Source: Clostridia bacterium (lineage in GTDB: Bacteria > Bacillota > Clostridia > Oscillospirales > CAG-272). Taken from it: 22,687 nucleotides of DNA. The notes under the pieces were generated by a model. It had not been told where the DNA came from. It saw nothing but the letters and a program-made list of their open reading frames with translations, and ran no database searches. The DNA lies in assembly GCA_017629395.1 (NCBI GenBank), contig JAGBXH010000404.1:1-22687 (forward strand), written 5' to 3'. Shown in pieces: positions 7,740-17,062 of this stretch. Position numbers and translations under genes: made by a program. Position 1 is the stretch's first letter, and every line of letters begins with the position of its first letter.

Positions 7740-10700
7740 TAACACAGCCAAAAGTTGGGTCGTGATCTCTCTTTTGGTATTGTGTGCTGCGATCATGGTC
7801 GCAACGGTATCGTACGCATGGTTTCTCAACACCTTGAAGATCGACGGTGTGCAAGGTAACACCGGAAAATTCAAGTATGAGTTTATGGGATATAATGGAG
7901 ATGGAGTCCTTCTATTTGACGGCAACAACGACACGCTTGCCAATAAAGACTATCGTGTAAATTCGGAGTCTTTGACATTTGATGGAAGCAAGAATGAAAC
8001 CGGCGAATTTTACGTGCTGGTACATAAGCTGGAGGGCTCTGTCGACCTCGACGTTTCCGTCAGCTTTAATGCACAGCTCAACGTGCTTCAGGAGTTTAAC
8101 GACGTAACCCCCACCGAAATTGCGCAGCAAGACAACGACGGCAATATCACCGATGACCCTATGGGCGGCACCGCCGTACAGTACAACGGCGGCTTTTGGT
8201 ATTGTGTGGAGCAGGTTGAAGGTAAATTTGTCGATTTTAACACCGCAAAGGGTGCGTTCAAACAAGCCGCTACCGAGGAAACAGGCGACAGCTACTTCCC
8301 TGACATTCGTAAGCAGGTCCGTAAGGCAACGCTGGACACCAACGACTACGTCTGCGTTCGCGTGACCTTTGGCAGAAAGCAAGCTGCCAGCTCCGGAGAT
8401 TTCAATAACAAGCAGATCAAGATCTACGTCGATCTCAACGTTGCCCAGAAGGGCGGCTTGCCCGGTGAGGGTAAGAACACACAGCACCGCATCAGAACCG
8501 AGAAGGAGCTCAAGGACGCTTTACTTGCTGCCCTGCCCGGTGACGAGCTGATCATCGAGGGTGACATTACGCACCTTGGCGATGTGATCATCAACCGTCC
8601 CCTCAAGCTGACCATTGCAGACGGCAGCCTGACCGTGCGCGGTGACGTTCGCTATACCTACGTCGGTGAAAAAAATTTCGAGATGGATCTGACGGGCGGA
8701 AGCCTGACCATTGAAAAGCTGCCAATGGATGACGTTACGGGAGAGGACAGCAACCAAAATCCCGTTTCGGTAGGCGGCAACTTCATAGTTGAGCTTCCCA
8801 AGGGCTCTTTGACCATTTACGGTCGTGCAAGCACCTCGCAGCCTGACCTTGCAATTGAAGGTGTTATGAACGTTTATACATCCTATATAGAGGCAGAAAA
8901 CAACAGCGTGCTGACGGATGCCTCCGAGCTTGGTCTGTATCTTTCCAATACGCGCGTCTGCGATCTGAACGGTGCGCCCAAGCCTATTCGTCTGGCTCGC
9001 ACTACCAAGCTGACTGTGGGTCAGCACTCCTCTATCGGTACTGTTTCTGCAGTAGGCTCTTTGGAAGACTTCAATCTGCAAGCGGTACGCGTATTTGTCA
9101 TCAACCACGGCACGATCGGTGGTATCGACCTCTCTGCAATGACCCCCTATATGAGCGGTTACCCCACCCCCCGTATCTACATCCACAACTACGGTATCAT
9201 TGAAAATCTTGCAAATCAGAATTATCATATTCGCCTGCCCCACTGGTCCAGACCCTGCACAATGGATAGCTTGTCCAAGGAGGGTAGCGAAAATGAAAAC
9301 AATACCCTTATCATTCGTGAAAACGGTTCCCATATGGAGGTACAAACCGAAGGAAACTCCGATAACCGTTTCAAAACCGAGAACGTCATCGATGCGGGCA
9401 AGACCGTTCTGCTTGACAAGGTGAACAACGATCCCACCAACATCGTCATTCACTATCTGGACGGCAAAGACGCTTGGGGTGAAACCGTTGAAGGTCCCAC
9501 CACCATTGAAAAGATCATCGATTACTATACCTCCAAGACTACTAATGAAAACCTGAAAATTACCCCGGCAAACGTCACATCGCTTAAGATCATTTGCTAT
9601 GCAGCAACCGATCTTTCGCTGACCCCTGATGACTACGCAGCAATTCGAACCCTTATGCCGAATCTGACCACGATCGACCTGGGCGAGGCATATTCCGAAG
9701 ACTACACACTTCCCGATTATGCGTTCAAGGGCTTAGCAAACCTGAGCACGCTGACGCTTTCGGAAAAGGATATTCAGTGGGGTTCTCAGCTGTTTGAAGA
9801 AACACAGATCAAGACCATTACCCTGCCCTTGAACCTGGCGTCTATTAAGGACGATACGCTGTCGGGCATTACCCTGCTGTACGCGCGTAACAAGGCGAGC
9901 GTTCTGGCGAGTGGCTCCCCCAGCCTGCTCACTTACCTGGCGCAGCTTGGCGAGAGTGATTCAAAGTATCCCTCTCATACAAGACCCGCTATCACGCTGA
10001 TCTTTGGTAGTGATCTTGCAAGAAACACCATGATTGCAGCGGTTGAGAACGTTTATAACGAGAAATACCCTGCAGCGGATGGTGCATACGTCTTTTTCAG
10101 AGATAAGACCACGGGCGTGCCGAACGCCAAGGAGCTCAATAAGATCTCCCGTATGTTCGTTGGCACTAACGCGCAGATCATTGATAACTATCTCATTACG
10201 CTCAACAGCATCAACAATCAGTGCACCATTCACGCTTATTTGGGCGATAAGTTTGATGCGCAGGCACAGCGCGAGGGCGCACATCTGTTTGATTTTACTC
10301 AGTTCAGAGTCAGCGAAAGAGAAACCTACACCGTTATCAGGTATGACTCCTTTGCGTTCTTTAATCTAAAACTGGAAAATCTGCCGAACACTCTGGAATT
10401 CAGCATGGATCTGGACTCTATTGGCGACGGAGCGTTCTATAACACAAATCTGCCCCAAAACGTAAGCCTTGGCGGCTGCACGGTCGTAGGTCACGCTGCT
10501 CTTGCGAAAAACACCTATATCAAAAACGTAGCGGCTCTCGAGTTAGAAACGGCAGGCTATTACGCATTTGGCGGTATTTCTATGAACTATGCCAATACAC
10601 CCAAACTGACTTACGTACATGGATACACGTTTGAGTACCCGCGACGTTTGGATATCGGCTTGGCTCAGTACGCACCGGATTATAAAGCGAAGAATCCCGG

Positions 10701-13700
10701 TTACAACACTCTGACCGGTCCCAGCTCCGGCATGTTCGACTCCACAGTCGTTATTCATACCGAGCACTATGATTACACACCCGATTCTTTAGCTCTTTTT
10801 GGTTATCAGACCTCTGCCCGCGTATTCGCACCCAGCGCATATAGCTCACTGCTGGTAGGTACCGACAAAGGTGGTGCCGGCTACTGTGCAAGTACAGCCA
10901 GCGGTTTCCAATCCTTAGGAGCGTTTGACGCCTCCACGATCGGTGTGTTGACCTTTAAAGGACAGGACGTCACCAACGATCTGTACGATCCCGGTGCATA
11001 TCTTTACAAGCTGAACACGGACGGCAGCTCCTATACGCTGGCTGCATGTATTGCTTCTCACAATACAACGATTGACTGTTACAAGGTGGATAGCGCCCAG
11101 CAGTATATTTATACCAATGAAAAGGGTGTTCTGACCATCCCCGCATATACCGATGGGCAGGGGCGCACGACAACGCACGTAGGCGCTGTTTTCACGTATA
11201 ATTCAATACATAACGTGGATAAGCTGACGTTTGCCGATGAAATCAAGAACGTTGGTAACAACTTTTTCAATAACAGCAAACAGTATGCCGGCAAAAAATA
11301 TGTCGTCAGCATTGACTTCAACCAAGTTCAGACTATTGGCCAAACAGCGTTTCCTTACCAACCTTCTCTTGTATCCATCACAGGCGATGAGGTTGTATCC
11401 ATAGGATCCCAAACGTTCATGTCTTGCACGCAGTTAAGAACGATCGTATTCCCCAACGCAACGAGCATTGGCGCAAATGCTTTTGAAGGCTGTACCGCCT
11501 TAGAGACCGCCTCAATTCCCAAAGCAACCTTCGGTGAAAAGACAAGCTGCTTTACCGGTTGTACTTCATTGAGAGTTGCCGCGATTGGTCCGCAATATAA
11601 GGCCTCAAACATTTTCCCGGACGCTAAAAACCTGGAAACCGTTTATATTGACCTTTCCAATCTGGATCAAACGAAAAAGCCTGAGTTCCTTTATCTGCAA
11701 GGGTATGCGGGTACCGAGACCGCTGAAAATTTGAAGATCATTTGTATCGGTCAGGAGCTGACTTGGGAAAAGAGTGCAAACTCGCCTTATTGGAATTTGG
11801 ATGATGATCCTACCAATGACGTAACCAAGACCTACTCACAAACCAAGATCGACGCAGATTTTGATCAGATCCTGTTTGCGGACTGGGTCATTGAAAACAA
11901 AGTGGCGGCGGTTATGAGAGCTTCCTCGGACGCACAGACCACCGATATCCCCTACACGGTCGCAACCCCCACCTACATGCTCTCCAAGGACGGCAACCAG
12001 CTGACCATCCAAATGGTAACCGGCTTGGACACTATCACAGGTGAATCTTATATCATTCCGCAGGCTTTGAAGCCCGTTGTAAATGAGAACGGTGAGATTG
12101 ATACTATTATCACCGTATTGGGTCAGACGGTTGTTAAATATAAAACGACGGATGAAACCACAAATTTACTCATCACAGCCATTGAAAAGGACGTTTACTC
12201 CAAAAAGATCAATGTATCCACAATCAAATTTCCATCCGGGTTAACGTATATCGGCAGTAACGCTTTTTCGAATTGCCACTTCGGTGATGTCGTCATTGAG
12301 GGCGCGAGAACCGGATTGATCATTGCAGACAATGCCTTTGCGAACGCAAGCATGAGCTCCTTGAAGATTGAAAACGTAAAAGAAATCGGGAAACGCGCAT
12401 TCTTGAACATCAAAAATGAATCCAACGGAGCAACCGTTGCTGCTCTGACACAGATTTCGCTTGGAGACAAACTGGCGCACATTGGAGCTTCCGCATTCGA
12501 AGGTGCTATGACAGAATCCGTTATCACCACGCATTCGGAAAGCACGCCCACTCATCTGATCATTGACAGCAAAGCTTTCTACGGATTGAAGAACAACCTG
12601 GAAGACGGAGCATTCCGCGCAATATCGGTTGATTTTGCAGATGCAGCCGTCAGCTTTGGTGAGCAGAGCTTCTATGGCGTAACCCTGGACAAAGTAAAAG
12701 CTCGTTACACGGTTGCGGTTGAGAACCTTGCCTTTGGAGGAGATGTCACCATCCAGGAAATTGATTTCTCCGCCGGTATTCCCGCCACTTTGGAAAACCT
12801 CGGCACCCAGACCATCCATCCCGGTGCGTTTTCCCAGTGCAGCATAGAAACCGTTGAGCTTGGCAAAAACGCTTCTGTTTCGGGAAGCGCGGAAGACAAC
12901 GGTTCCGGTATTCTCATCTACACAGGTGCTTTCCATCAGTGTACCATCGGCACTTTACGCTTTGACAACCAAAGTGCAATTTCGCCGCAAGCATGGGCAT
13001 TTGTGGAATGCTCGTTCGAGAAAATCTATCTGAATGCTATGTCCAGTTTCTCTACGGGAAATGCATCTGACACGTACATCTTCTATGATTGCCCGACACT
13101 GGGTCAGGTAGATTTCACTAACGTAACGTCCGTCGGCTGTTTTGCCAACAAGATGAAGCCTCTGACGCAGATCACCGTTATCAATCTTTGCGGAGCGAAT
13201 GCAAATCACACGATCCATTTGGAAAATTACGCATTCCATCAATTAAACATTTCCGGTGATATTACCATTGCGAAGAACAGTACCTTGAGCGGATATGTAT
13301 TCGAAGGTGCTACCATTCAAGATGCCCTCGTTTTGCCGGATAGCATTACCATACCCGGAAATTGCTTTAAGTCAACGGTTGTAAACGGAAACGTAACGAT
13401 CGGTGAAACGGCAACATTCAACGCAGATTCTATTGTCAGCACAACTTTTAACGGAAGCGTAACCTTCGGTAATAACGCAAAAGTTAACCTAGACGCTATC
13501 AAGAGTGCGACTTTTAATGGCGCAGTAACTTTTGGAAACAATGCAACGTTTGGAAACAATGCATGCTCGAGCACCAAGTTCTACGCTAATGTTGAATTCG
13601 GCACCTGTACTGTAAATGGAGACTATGCCTTCCGATATATTACCTTCGGAACTTCGCAGAACAAGATTCGTATAGATTTCAGAGGCTCTACTCTCGGCAA

Positions 13701-16700
13701 CTACATGTTTAGCAATGGCGTGATTCATGGAGACGTATATTTGCACGACGGTTCGAACATCAAAGGAGATGCACCGTTCCTTCGCACCCCGATACATGGA
13801 ACGTGCTACATAGGTAATCTTGGTTCGTACTCTTCGGTTTCCAACGGCGTATTCGGTCACTCAGGTAGCAACAACAGGCAAAATAAAGTCGATAAGGTAG
13901 TTATTTCCGACAGCATTATATACTCAAAGTTGTTTGCCTACGCAATATTTGATGTGATAGAATTCACATCCGATGAAGCCATTACAATTCAAGCCAGTGC
14001 ATTTATGGATGCACGAGTTGGTCAGCTTATTGGCATGAACAAGGTTACCCAAATCGCTAATAGTGCCTTCAATTACAAATACTCAGATGCGAGAACAACT
14101 ATCACCAGCGGATTGGATCTTTCCAACGTACAGACGATTGGCGATACCGCTTTTAAGGGATATAGGTTCAGTGAAGCTCCGAACCTCTCGTCTCTGACAA
14201 GTCTCGGCACAGGCGCATTCCAAAACGCCGTGATCCCATCCGGAGAGCTTGTCATTCCTGCGACCTGCGCTAAGATCCCCACCCTTGCATTCCATCAGGC
14301 AAAGATCAATGCTGTGAAATTCCAAGGAGACATCCAGTTGGCAAGCGACGCCTTTAAGGGAAGCACCGTTACGACGATCACCTTCGCGCAGGGCGGTGTA
14401 ATTAACGCCGATGCTTTTGTCGAAGGCACTTACGGCACCATTGACCTGGGCTCGGTTGATGCCATTGGCGGTTCGTACACCCAAGTGGATGGAGTGGATA
14501 CCTACACCGGCGCGTTCCGCAACACAATCATTGATACGATTATCATGAACAGTGTCACAACGATTGATCCCGGTGCATTTTGGGGAGCGAAGATCGCCCA
14601 GCCTCTCACCATTGGTGGCGACACTACCATTGAGAACGGCGCGTTCTACGGACTGCAAAATTCGTCGCTTATCTTCACCGGCTCTCCTGTTGTAAAGGAA
14701 AACGCCTTTAAGAACAGCTACATTGATACGATCACCTTCGAAAAGGGTGGTGTGATCGAAGCAGAGGCGTTTGCAGAAGGCACTTATGGCACCATCAATT
14801 TGGGTTCTGTTTCGACTATCGGCGGTTCTTACAACGCGGAAGACGGCACTTACACCGGCGCGTTCCGTAATGCAACCATCGATACCATCAACTTTGAGGA
14901 CTCTTGCGTGGTAACCGATGATTATCCGCAACCCATCGCTGACCGTGCTTTTGCTGATGCAAGCATTGAGTTTTTGAACTTTGAGGGAGCTTCGCGAGAA
15001 TTGGTGGGTGACGCAGAATTGGGTGCAATCAACAAGACCTCCGAGGTTTTGTCGGTTGTCGCAGGTGTGCGCTCTCCTTTCTATGGTGCAAATATCAATC
15101 GTTTAAATCTAAACGGTGTAACCGCTATCGGCCATGGCATTTTCGCTAATCTGACAATTGGATCTGTCGATACCATCACCTCTACCAAAGTAAACCTGCT
15201 GGCATGGTCGCTGTCCGGAACTACGATTCAAAACGGCAATTTGGAATTTGACGGTGCTGTTACTCTAAATCCGCTGGCAACCGCAGAATGTCTAACGATT
15301 TTAAATGGTGATCTGATCTTCAATCATTCGCTGACTTCTACTGCGACCAACCCCTATCCCGGTAAAGACAATCCTGATCCCAACGCTAACAATAATCAAA
15401 TTTACGTTAACGGAAACGTGATTATCAATAACCTGAAGGGCTCCGGAAATTGCTTCGCACCGGCGTACGACGGCACAAAACAGAGCACAAACGTATACGT
15501 TCGTCGTTCGACAATCGTCGGTGATCTTATCATCAAAAACACTAGCACCGTAACCGCAAGTTTTTCCTATATTACCATGGGCGGACTCATTCTCGAAAAC
15601 GTATATGACATCTCGAACAACAATGCGTTTGGTAGTCTTACGATTCAGAAGCGCGTAAATATTTCGAGCCTCAAAACCATGAGCGGACGTGCATTTGGTT
15701 CCACCTCCTTCCCTGCGAACACTTACTTGCATTTGCCCAATCTGACAAAGATCGGTACGTTTACCTTCGCCTCGGCAAAGAATATCGTGTATGTTCATGC
15801 TCCAATTTTGAAAGTCATCGGTTATTCAACGTTCAGCGGAGTTTCCTCGCTAAAGAGTATTCAACTGGACTCTCTGGAAGAAATCTTCTCTAGTGGCTCA
15901 AATACCGTATTTAATGATTGTTCCTCGCTGGAAACCATCATTATTGGAGACAAGCTGAAAACCTGGGGAGCGAATGCTCTCGGCAACGCAAACAACAGTA
16001 ACCTCAAAGTGATTTTGTTGGTCGAAGATATTTCTCAGATCGCCGAAAGCAGCACAATTGGGCTCTCTGCTAACGCAACGCTGATGGTACCACGCAACGC
16101 ATTGGCAAGCTATGAGGCATACTTTGGCACCGATGAATCCAAGACATTGTGGGGTAGCGTAACCAAAAATCAGGTTCAGGCAATCCAATTCCTGCTGGAA
16201 GAGCAAAAGCTTGTGGGAGAGTCCTATGTCACGATTACATACGTAGCGGAATTGCTGTACGACGATAAGATCGAGATCGTAGATATTTACCTCATGCCCG
16301 ATGAAGTGGTCATTGAGGGCAACTTCACTTTCCCGAACACACTGATGTCGGACGATCAGCAAACCACCTACACGGTCGTTTCGATTGCAGGCAATGCTAT
16401 GAGCAAGCTGCCCGCGCCTGTCACTTCCATCACGCTTCCCTCCACACTTGAGTTTGTAAACTTCTCCGGCGTGGATACCCCGGACAGCTTGCAGTCGTAC
16501 GAAATCGATGCATCTTGCGCGGTTTACAAGACCGAAAACGGTATTCTGTACACCAAGCAGGGCGAAATGCTGGTGCTCTACCCCAACGGCAAGGATACTT
16601 CCGCATTCGAGCTTCCCGCGGGTGTTTCGTACATCGGTGCATACGCATTTGCAGGCAACCAGGTGATGACCTCGCTTACGCTGAACGGCAATCTGGTCAT

Positions 16701-16887
16701 CTCGGACGGTGCGTTTAACGGCTGCGCCAACCTGACGAGCATTGTACTGAACGGTAACGTCGTCTTTATCGGACGCAACACCATCGAAAACAGCCATCCC
16801 GGCATCAGTGTCACCGTCAACGGCACGTACATGGTTCTGTACGATTCCGAGCTGCGCGACAAGATCACGGTTGCGTCTGCGGGCTGA
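7711..16887 (+). CDS. Giant surface protein: SipW-substrate module fused to BspA-like LRR repeats
   Basis: 3058 residues, roughly 330 kDa. Residues 16-38 form a SipW-type signal helix ending VSYAWF. Residues about 40-247 form a TasA/camelysin-like module that closes with NNKQIKIYVDLNVAQ. Residues about 260-600 are a repetitive strand-rich stretch (GDVIINRPLKLTI, GSLTIEKLP) suggestive of a right-handed beta-helix. From about 625 to the end run many BspA/LRR_5-type repeats, for example SIGANAFEGCTALETASIP and YIGAYAFAGNQVMTSLTL. A non-repeat spacer at about 2810-2890 separates the last LRR cap. There is no LPxTG motif, C-terminal membrane helix or surface-layer-homology repeat, so retention must come from the N-terminal module or from fibre assembly (inference). 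BspA-type proteins often bind host matrix or other bacteria. The central part is much more AT-rich than both ends. A strong terminator follows at 16938. Confidence 0.92.
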   Translation: MATAKRKINNNTAKSWVVISLLVLCAAIMVATVSYAWFLNTLKIDGVQGNTGKFKYEFMGYNGDGVLLFDGNNDTLANKDYRVNSESLTFDGSKNETGEFYVLVHKLEGSVDLDVSVSFNAQLNVLQEFNDVTPTEIAQQDNDGNITDDPMGGTAVQYNGGFWYCVEQVEGKFVDFNTAKGAFKQAATEETGDSYFPDIRKQVRKATLDTNDYVCVRVTFGRKQAASSGDFNNKQIKIYVDLNVAQKGGLPGEGKNTQHRIRTEKELKDALLAALPGDELIIEGDITHLGDVIINRPLKLTIADGSLTVRGDVRYTYVGEKNFEMDLTGGSLTIEKLPMDDVTGEDSNQNPVSVGGNFIVELPKGSLTIYGRASTSQPDLAIEGVMNVYTSYIEAENNSVLTDASELGLYLSNTRVCDLNGAPKPIRLARTTKLTVGQHSSIGTVSAVGSLEDFNLQAVRVFVINHGTIGGIDLSAMTPYMSGYPTPRIYIHNYGIIENLANQNYHIRLPHWSRPCTMDSLSKEGSENENNTLIIRENGSHMEVQTEGNSDNRFKTENVIDAGKTVLLDKVNNDPTNIVIHYLDGKDAWGETVEGPTTIEKIIDYYTSKTTNENLKITPANVTSLKIICYAATDLSLTPDDYAAIRTLMPNLTTIDLGEAYSEDYTLPDYAFKGLANLSTLTLSEKDIQWGSQLFEETQIKTITLPLNLASIKDDTLSGITLLYARNKASVLASGSPSLLTYLAQLGESDSKYPSHTRPAITLIFGSDLARNTMIAAVENVYNEKYPAADGAYVFFRDKTTGVPNAKELNKISRMFVGTNAQIIDNYLITLNSINNQCTIHAYLGDKFDAQAQREGAHLFDFTQFRVSERETYTVIRYDSFAFFNLKLENLPNTLEFSMDLDSIGDGAFYNTNLPQNVSLGGCTVVGHAALAKNTYIKNVAALELETAGYYAFGGISMNYANTPKLTYVHGYTFEYPRRLDIGLAQYAPDYKAKNPGYNTLTGPSSGMFDSTVVIHTEHYDYTPDSLALFGYQTSARVFAPSAYSSLLVGTDKGGAGYCASTASGFQSLGAFDASTIGVLTFKGQDVTNDLYDPGAYLYKLNTDGSSYTLAACIASHNTTIDCYKVDSAQQYIYTNEKGVLTIPAYTDGQGRTTTHVGAVFTYNSIHNVDKLTFADEIKNVGNNFFNNSKQYAGKKYVVSIDFNQVQTIGQTAFPYQPSLVSITGDEVVSIGSQTFMSCTQLRTIVFPNATSIGANAFEGCTALETASIPKATFGEKTSCFTGCTSLRVAAIGPQYKASNIFPDAKNLETVYIDLSNLDQTKKPEFLYLQGYAGTETAENLKIICIGQELTWEKSANSPYWNLDDDPTNDVTKTYSQTKIDADFDQILFADWVIENKVAAVMRASSDAQTTDIPYTVATPTYMLSKDGNQLTIQMVTGLDTITGESYIIPQALKPVVNENGEIDTIITVLGQTVVKYKTTDETTNLLITAIEKDVYSKKINVSTIKFPSGLTYIGSNAFSNCHFGDVVIEGARTGLIIADNAFANASMSSLKIENVKEIGKRAFLNIKNESNGATVAALTQISLGDKLAHIGASAFEGAMTESVITTHSESTPTHLIIDSKAFYGLKNNLEDGAFRAISVDFADAAVSFGEQSFYGVTLDKVKARYTVAVENLAFGGDVTIQEIDFSAGIPATLENLGTQTIHPGAFSQCSIETVELGKNASVSGSAEDNGSGILIYTGAFHQCTIGTLRFDNQSAISPQAWAFVECSFEKIYLNAMSSFSTGNASDTYIFYDCPTLGQVDFTNVTSVGCFANKMKPLTQITVINLCGANANHTIHLENYAFHQLNISGDITIAKNSTLSGYVFEGATIQDALVLPDSITIPGNCFKSTVVNGNVTIGETATFNADSIVSTTFNGSVTFGNNAKVNLDAIKSATFNGAVTFGNNATFGNNACSSTKFYANVEFGTCTVNGDYAFRYITFGTSQNKIRIDFRGSTLGNYMFSNGVIHGDVYLHDGSNIKGDAPFLRTPIHGTCYIGNLGSYSSVSNGVFGHSGSNNRQNKVDKVVISDSIIYSKLFAYAIFDVIEFTSDEAITIQASAFMDARVGQLIGMNKVTQIANSAFNYKYSDARTTITSGLDLSNVQTIGDTAFKGYRFSEAPNLSSLTSLGTGAFQNAVIPSGELVIPATCAKIPTLAFHQAKINAVKFQGDIQLASDAFKGSTVTTITFAQGGVINADAFVEGTYGTIDLGSVDAIGGSYTQVDGVDTYTGAFRNTIIDTIIMNSVTTIDPGAFWGAKIAQPLTIGGDTTIENGAFYGLQNSSLIFTGSPVVKENAFKNSYIDTITFEKGGVIEAEAFAEGTYGTINLGSVSTIGGSYNAEDGTYTGAFRNATIDTINFEDSCVVTDDYPQPIADRAFADASIEFLNFEGASRELVGDAELGAINKTSEVLSVVAGVRSPFYGANINRLNLNGVTAIGHGIFANLTIGSVDTITSTKVNLLAWSLSGTTIQNGNLEFDGAVTLNPLATAECLTILNGDLIFNHSLTSTATNPYPGKDNPDPNANNNQIYVNGNVIINNLKGSGNCFAPAYDGTKQSTNVYVRRSTIVGDLIIKNTSTVTASFSYITMGGLILENVYDISNNNAFGSLTIQKRVNISSLKTMSGRAFGSTSFPANTYLHLPNLTKIGTFTFASAKNIVYVHAPILKVIGYSTFSGVSSLKSIQLDSLEEIFSSGSNTVFNDCSSLETIIIGDKLKTWGANALGNANNSNLKVILLVEDISQIAESSTIGLSANATLMVPRNALASYEAYFGTDESKTLWGSVTKNQVQAIQFLLEEQKLVGESYVTITYVAELLYDDKIEIVDIYLMPDEVVIEGNFTFPNTLMSDDQQTTYTVVSIAGNAMSKLPAPVTSITLPSTLEFVNFSGVDTPDSLQSYEIDASCAVYKTENGILYTKQGEMLVLYPNGKDTSAFELPAGVSYIGAYAFAGNQVMTSLTLNGNLVISDGAFNGCANLTSIVLNGNVVFIGRNTIENSHPGISVTVNGTYMVLYDSELRDKITVASAG
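13447..13566 (+). repeat. Short repeats encoding FNGxVTFGNNA
   Basis: The stretch encodes TFNGSVTFGNNA and then TFNGAVTFGNNA, immediately followed by an extra TFGNNA from a local 18-nt duplication at about 13528-13563. This is micro-expansion inside the LRR region. Each unit lacks the usual AF..C..L capping of LRR_5, so it probably forms plain beta-strand turns. Confidence 0.7.
14368..14547 (+). repeat. Internal duplicated LRR block, copy 1
   Basis: Encodes a block containing TITFAQGGVINADAF, EGTYGTIDLGSV, IGGSY and YTGAFRNTIID. The same order recurs 354 nt (118 residues) downstream with high identity, far above the ordinary similarity between LRR units of this protein, which indicates a more recent segmental duplication. 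Confidence 0.85.
14722..14895 (+). repeat. Internal duplicated LRR block, copy 2
   Basis: Second copy, with TITFEKGGVIEAEAF, EGTYGTINLGSV, IGGSY and YTGAFRNATID. It is two codons shorter than copy 1, the difference lying between IGGSY and YTGAF. Synonymous differences are scattered through it, so the duplication is not brand new. Confidence 0.85.
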
Positions 16888-16937
16888 TTTTACGCTCTCA
16901 GGCAAGCTTCAAGAATTTTAACCTAATAATTCTTGGT

Positions 16938-16969
16938 CTCCCCCTGCTATGCGGCAGGGGGAGAATTTT
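16938..16969 (+). terminator. Intrinsic terminator after the giant gene
   Basis: Perfect 10-bp stem CTCCCCCTGC / GCAGGGGGAG with loop TATGCG, followed by AATTTT. It ends the long plus-strand unit 50 nt after the giant gene's stop codon. Confidence 0.9.
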
Positions 16970-16994
16970 GCGCCTTATAGGGCATCTACAGCGC

Positions 16995-17037
16995 AAAAAA
17001 GCCTTTCACAGCAGCATTGCTGCCGTGAAAGGCTTAA
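16995..17037 (-). terminator. Intrinsic terminator after prs (minus strand)
   Basis: Stem AAGCCTTTCAC / GTGAAAGGCTT (16999-17009 with 17025-17035), extended by an inner CAGCA/TGCTG pairing. On the minus strand it is followed by a run of T (complement of the A run at 16995-17000). It faces the terminator at 16938, so the two units converge. Confidence 0.88.
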
Positions 17038-17062
17038 TTTTATGTGTTTTTGCGGATGATAC

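Larger units (their letters stand above)
1..16887 (+). other. Predicted single transcription unit: AAA+/DUF2357 pair plus SipW-fibre-giant LRR genes
   Basis: Successive gene spacings are +24, -23, +13, +33, +37, -4 and -29 nt, with no terminator hairpin or convincing internal promoter seen between them, and the first terminator after 16887. Two overlaps (DUF2357-like to protein A, peptidase to giant) physically couple neighbours. The promoter must lie upstream of the window. Internal promoters inside coding sequence cannot be excluded by reading alone. Confidence 0.6.

Noticed and set aside
16820..16887. LPxTG sorting signal or C-terminal membrane anchor on the giant protein
   Set aside because: The last ~60 residues show neither LPxTG nor a hydrophobic stretch with a basic tail.
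14083..16905. Minus-strand frames of 282 and 335 codons inside the giant gene
   Set aside because: They run antisense to clear LRR coding sequence, with no domain or start signal.
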